Part shown: piece by piece, positions 40,528-41,490 of the stretch
How the letters are laid out: each line of letters begins with the position of its first letter
Position numbering within the stretch: position 1 is the first letter of the stretch
Source: CALLCD01 sp039817885
GTDB lineage: Bacteria; Pseudomonadota; Alphaproteobacteria; Caulobacterales; Hyphomonadaceae
Reading direction: 5' to 3'
Length of the DNA stretch: 41,490 nucleotides
Assembly (NCBI GenBank): GCA_039817885.1
Contig: JBCBUY010000024.1
Span: 1-41,490 of the forward strand
The notes under the pieces: generated by a model
Databases searched by the model: none
What the model saw: only the letters and a program-made list of their open reading frames with translations
What the model was told of the DNA's origin: nothing
Made by a program: the position numbers and the translations under genes

Positions 40528-40670
40528 TCAATTATTCCTAATTCCAAGCCTCGAAAGACCCAGCCAGGCGTTTTCAACCCGCTCCCCACCCATTAGTCAC
40601 GACAGATCGGCGCTCATGACAAGCCTGCCGTGTAATCTAAAGCGTGACTTCAATTTAAGATACACGTTTA

Positions 40671-41306
40671 ATGTTCTCAGAGCTCATAAATGCAATCGCT
40701 TATAGAAACCCGGATCACATTGTTGTCGTCGGTTTTCTACTTCTACTCACGTTCGGCACAATATACCATCTTGGCGGTCGGTTGTGGGCGGCAATCTATG
40801 TCGCGCTGATTCCCTTTGTGAATTGGACGTTCGGATTTGCAGATCGCGTGATGCAACCTGTGCCATTTGTTGAAGACGCGATGTTCAATCCGATTACGAT
40901 CGTGACCGGCTTGATCCTTGTTGTGCGCGATTTTGCCCAACGTGAAATGGGGCACCGCATTCTGCTTGTGATGGCAATGGCGATCGGATGGTCGTTCTAT
41001 TATGCCTTCCCGCCGATCGCGATCGCCTCGGCCATTGCATTCGCCGTCTCTGAGTCTGTTGATTGGTCGCTTTTCACCTTTACGCGCCTGCGCCTTTCAA
41101 CGCGCGTACTTCTGTCTTCCGCATTGGCAGCGCCGGTCGACACGACGGTGTTCCTGATCGGCGCGAACATAGCGAGCCCCGGTCAATTATCGTTCTGGAA
41201 TGTGTTTTTCTCGATCGTCGGCAAGATGGTCGGCGCGCTGGTGATTTTCTGGGTGCTTCGTTTGAGGGAGAATGCCGGAGATCCGAGGCTGGCCAGGAAA
41301 GTCTGA
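40671..41306 (+). CDS. VUT-family transporter (queuosine-precursor-transporter superfamily)
   Basis: A 211-residue membrane protein with about six helices. VRDFAQREMGHRILLVMAMAIGW (about 85-107) is the diagnostic stretch of vitamin-uptake-type (VUT, YhhQ/QueT superfamily) proteins, and AIASAIAFAVSESVDW and SALAAPVDTTVFLIGAN follow. Relatives import preQ0/preQ1 or other small heterocycles, but the substrate here is unknown. No clear ribosome site or preQ1 riboswitch is seen before the ATG at 40671. It lies between folA and thyA on the opposite strand. Confidence 0.85.
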   Translation: MFSELINAIAYRNPDHIVVVGFLLLLTFGTIYHLGGRLWAAIYVALIPFVNWTFGFADRVMQPVPFVEDAMFNPITIVTGLILVVRDFAQREMGHRILLVMAMAIGWSFYYAFPPIAIASAIAFAVSESVDWSLFTFTRLRLSTRVLLSSALAAPVDTTVFLIGANIASPGQLSFWNVFFSIVGKMVGALVIFWVLRLRENAGDPRLARKV

Positions 41307-41314
41307 CGCTTGGT

Positions 41315-41490
41315 CTAAACCGCCACCAGGGCCTTGATATGCGGATGGGGGTCATACCCTTCGAGCTGAAAGTCCGCATATTCCCAATCAAACATGTCGG
41401 TCTTTTGCGGATTCAATCGCATTTGGGGCGGTGTACGGGGCGCGCGTCCCAGCTGCAATTCAGCCTGCTCTATGTGATTGAGGTACAAAT
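41315..41490 (-). CDS. thyA: Thymidylate synthase, 3' end (partial)
   Basis: The last 58 codons of thyA run leftward from the window edge to TAG at 41315. The translation has the folate-site LYLNHIEQAELQLGR, the RLNP segment and the canonical tail DFQLEGYDPHPHIKALVAV, which is unique to ThyA. The enzyme methylates dUMP using methylene-tetrahydrofolate and yields the dihydrofolate that FolA reduces. The 5' end lies beyond the window. Confidence 0.95.
   Translation of the reverse strand, partial: LYLNHIEQAELQLGRAPRTPPQMRLNPQKTDMFDWEYADFQLEGYDPHPHIKALVAV

Noticed and set aside
40528..40670. preQ1 riboswitch before the VUT transporter
   Set aside because: No recognisable preQ1-I, -II or -III core was found; the interval looks like plain intergenic DNA with no clear ribosome site.
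1..41490. CRISPR arrays, tRNA or rRNA genes, insertion sequences
   Set aside because: No regularly spaced repeats, no T-loop/anticodon patterns and no transposase motifs were seen on either strand.

Overview
The window reads as ordinary chromosome of a marine-type alphaproteobacterium, most likely in or near the Hyphomonadaceae/Caulobacterales-Parvularculales group (inference). The grounds are an alphaproteobacterial RpoH, a TipF-like two-helix/coiled-coil/EAL protein of the kind known from Caulobacter flagellar assembly, a leader resembling the alphaproteobacterial serC RNA motif, and many exported lipoproteins and membrane proteins in moderately GC-rich DNA. I see no tRNA, rRNA, CRISPR array, insertion sequence, integrase or phage module.

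Layout. 1-2100: a CueR-type copper regulator with a canonical copper promoter that fires leftward out of the window, then tipF and an orphan hairpin terminator. 2100-5580: a degenerate metallo-beta-lactamase-fold lipoprotein abutting an FAH-family enzyme, then a solitary DUF262/DUF1524 (GmrSD-like) protein, the only likely defence gene. 5666-7900: a compact run of SDR oxidoreductase, cytosolic Rid protein, exported Rid protein and hotdog thioesterase. 7920-13700: a DUF3667 zinc-ribbon membrane protein, a secreted M20 peptidase, a divergent tetR/CPBP-protease unit with one operator between facing promoters, and rpoH. 13730-15980: a HigB/RelE-like toxin-antitoxin pair whose last gene runs straight into a third, exported Rid protein, and a convergent SdpI/SdpR-type pair with a predicted leaderless promoter. 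16000-24300: an SpoU rRNA/tRNA methyltransferase, small membrane and lipoprotein genes, an M48 peptidase, a YHS protein, purA, an acetylpolyamine amidohydrolase and a secreted protein. 24288-29680: a Baeyer-Villiger-type monooxygenase, a PagL-like lipid A deacylase, and the serine operon serC-serA with an RNA leader before serC and a double-palindrome repeat between the two genes. 29680-35600: EamA exporter, PhzF protein, YeeE/YedE sulfur transporter, RNase PH, a GPH-type MFS transporter and an XRE regulator. 35600-41490: a thiolase-like protein lacking the usual cysteine, a degenerate GGDEF protein, a two-subunit CoA-transferase with a SnoaL-like gene between the subunits, folA, a VUT-family transporter and the 3' end of thyA.

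Functional links. Serine (serC, serA), dTMP/folate (folA, thyA) and purine (purA) synthesis are housekeeping. Rid proteins normally clear reactive enamines/imines; here three occur within 9 kb, two are exported, and the first two lack the catalytic arginine. Both c-di-GMP-type proteins (EAL at 569, GGDEF at 37268) have altered signature motifs and are probably sensors or scaffolds rather than strong enzymes. The least-described items are the Arg-less Rid/SDR/hotdog operon, the toxin-antitoxin-Rid arrangement, and the serC-repeat-serA arrangement.
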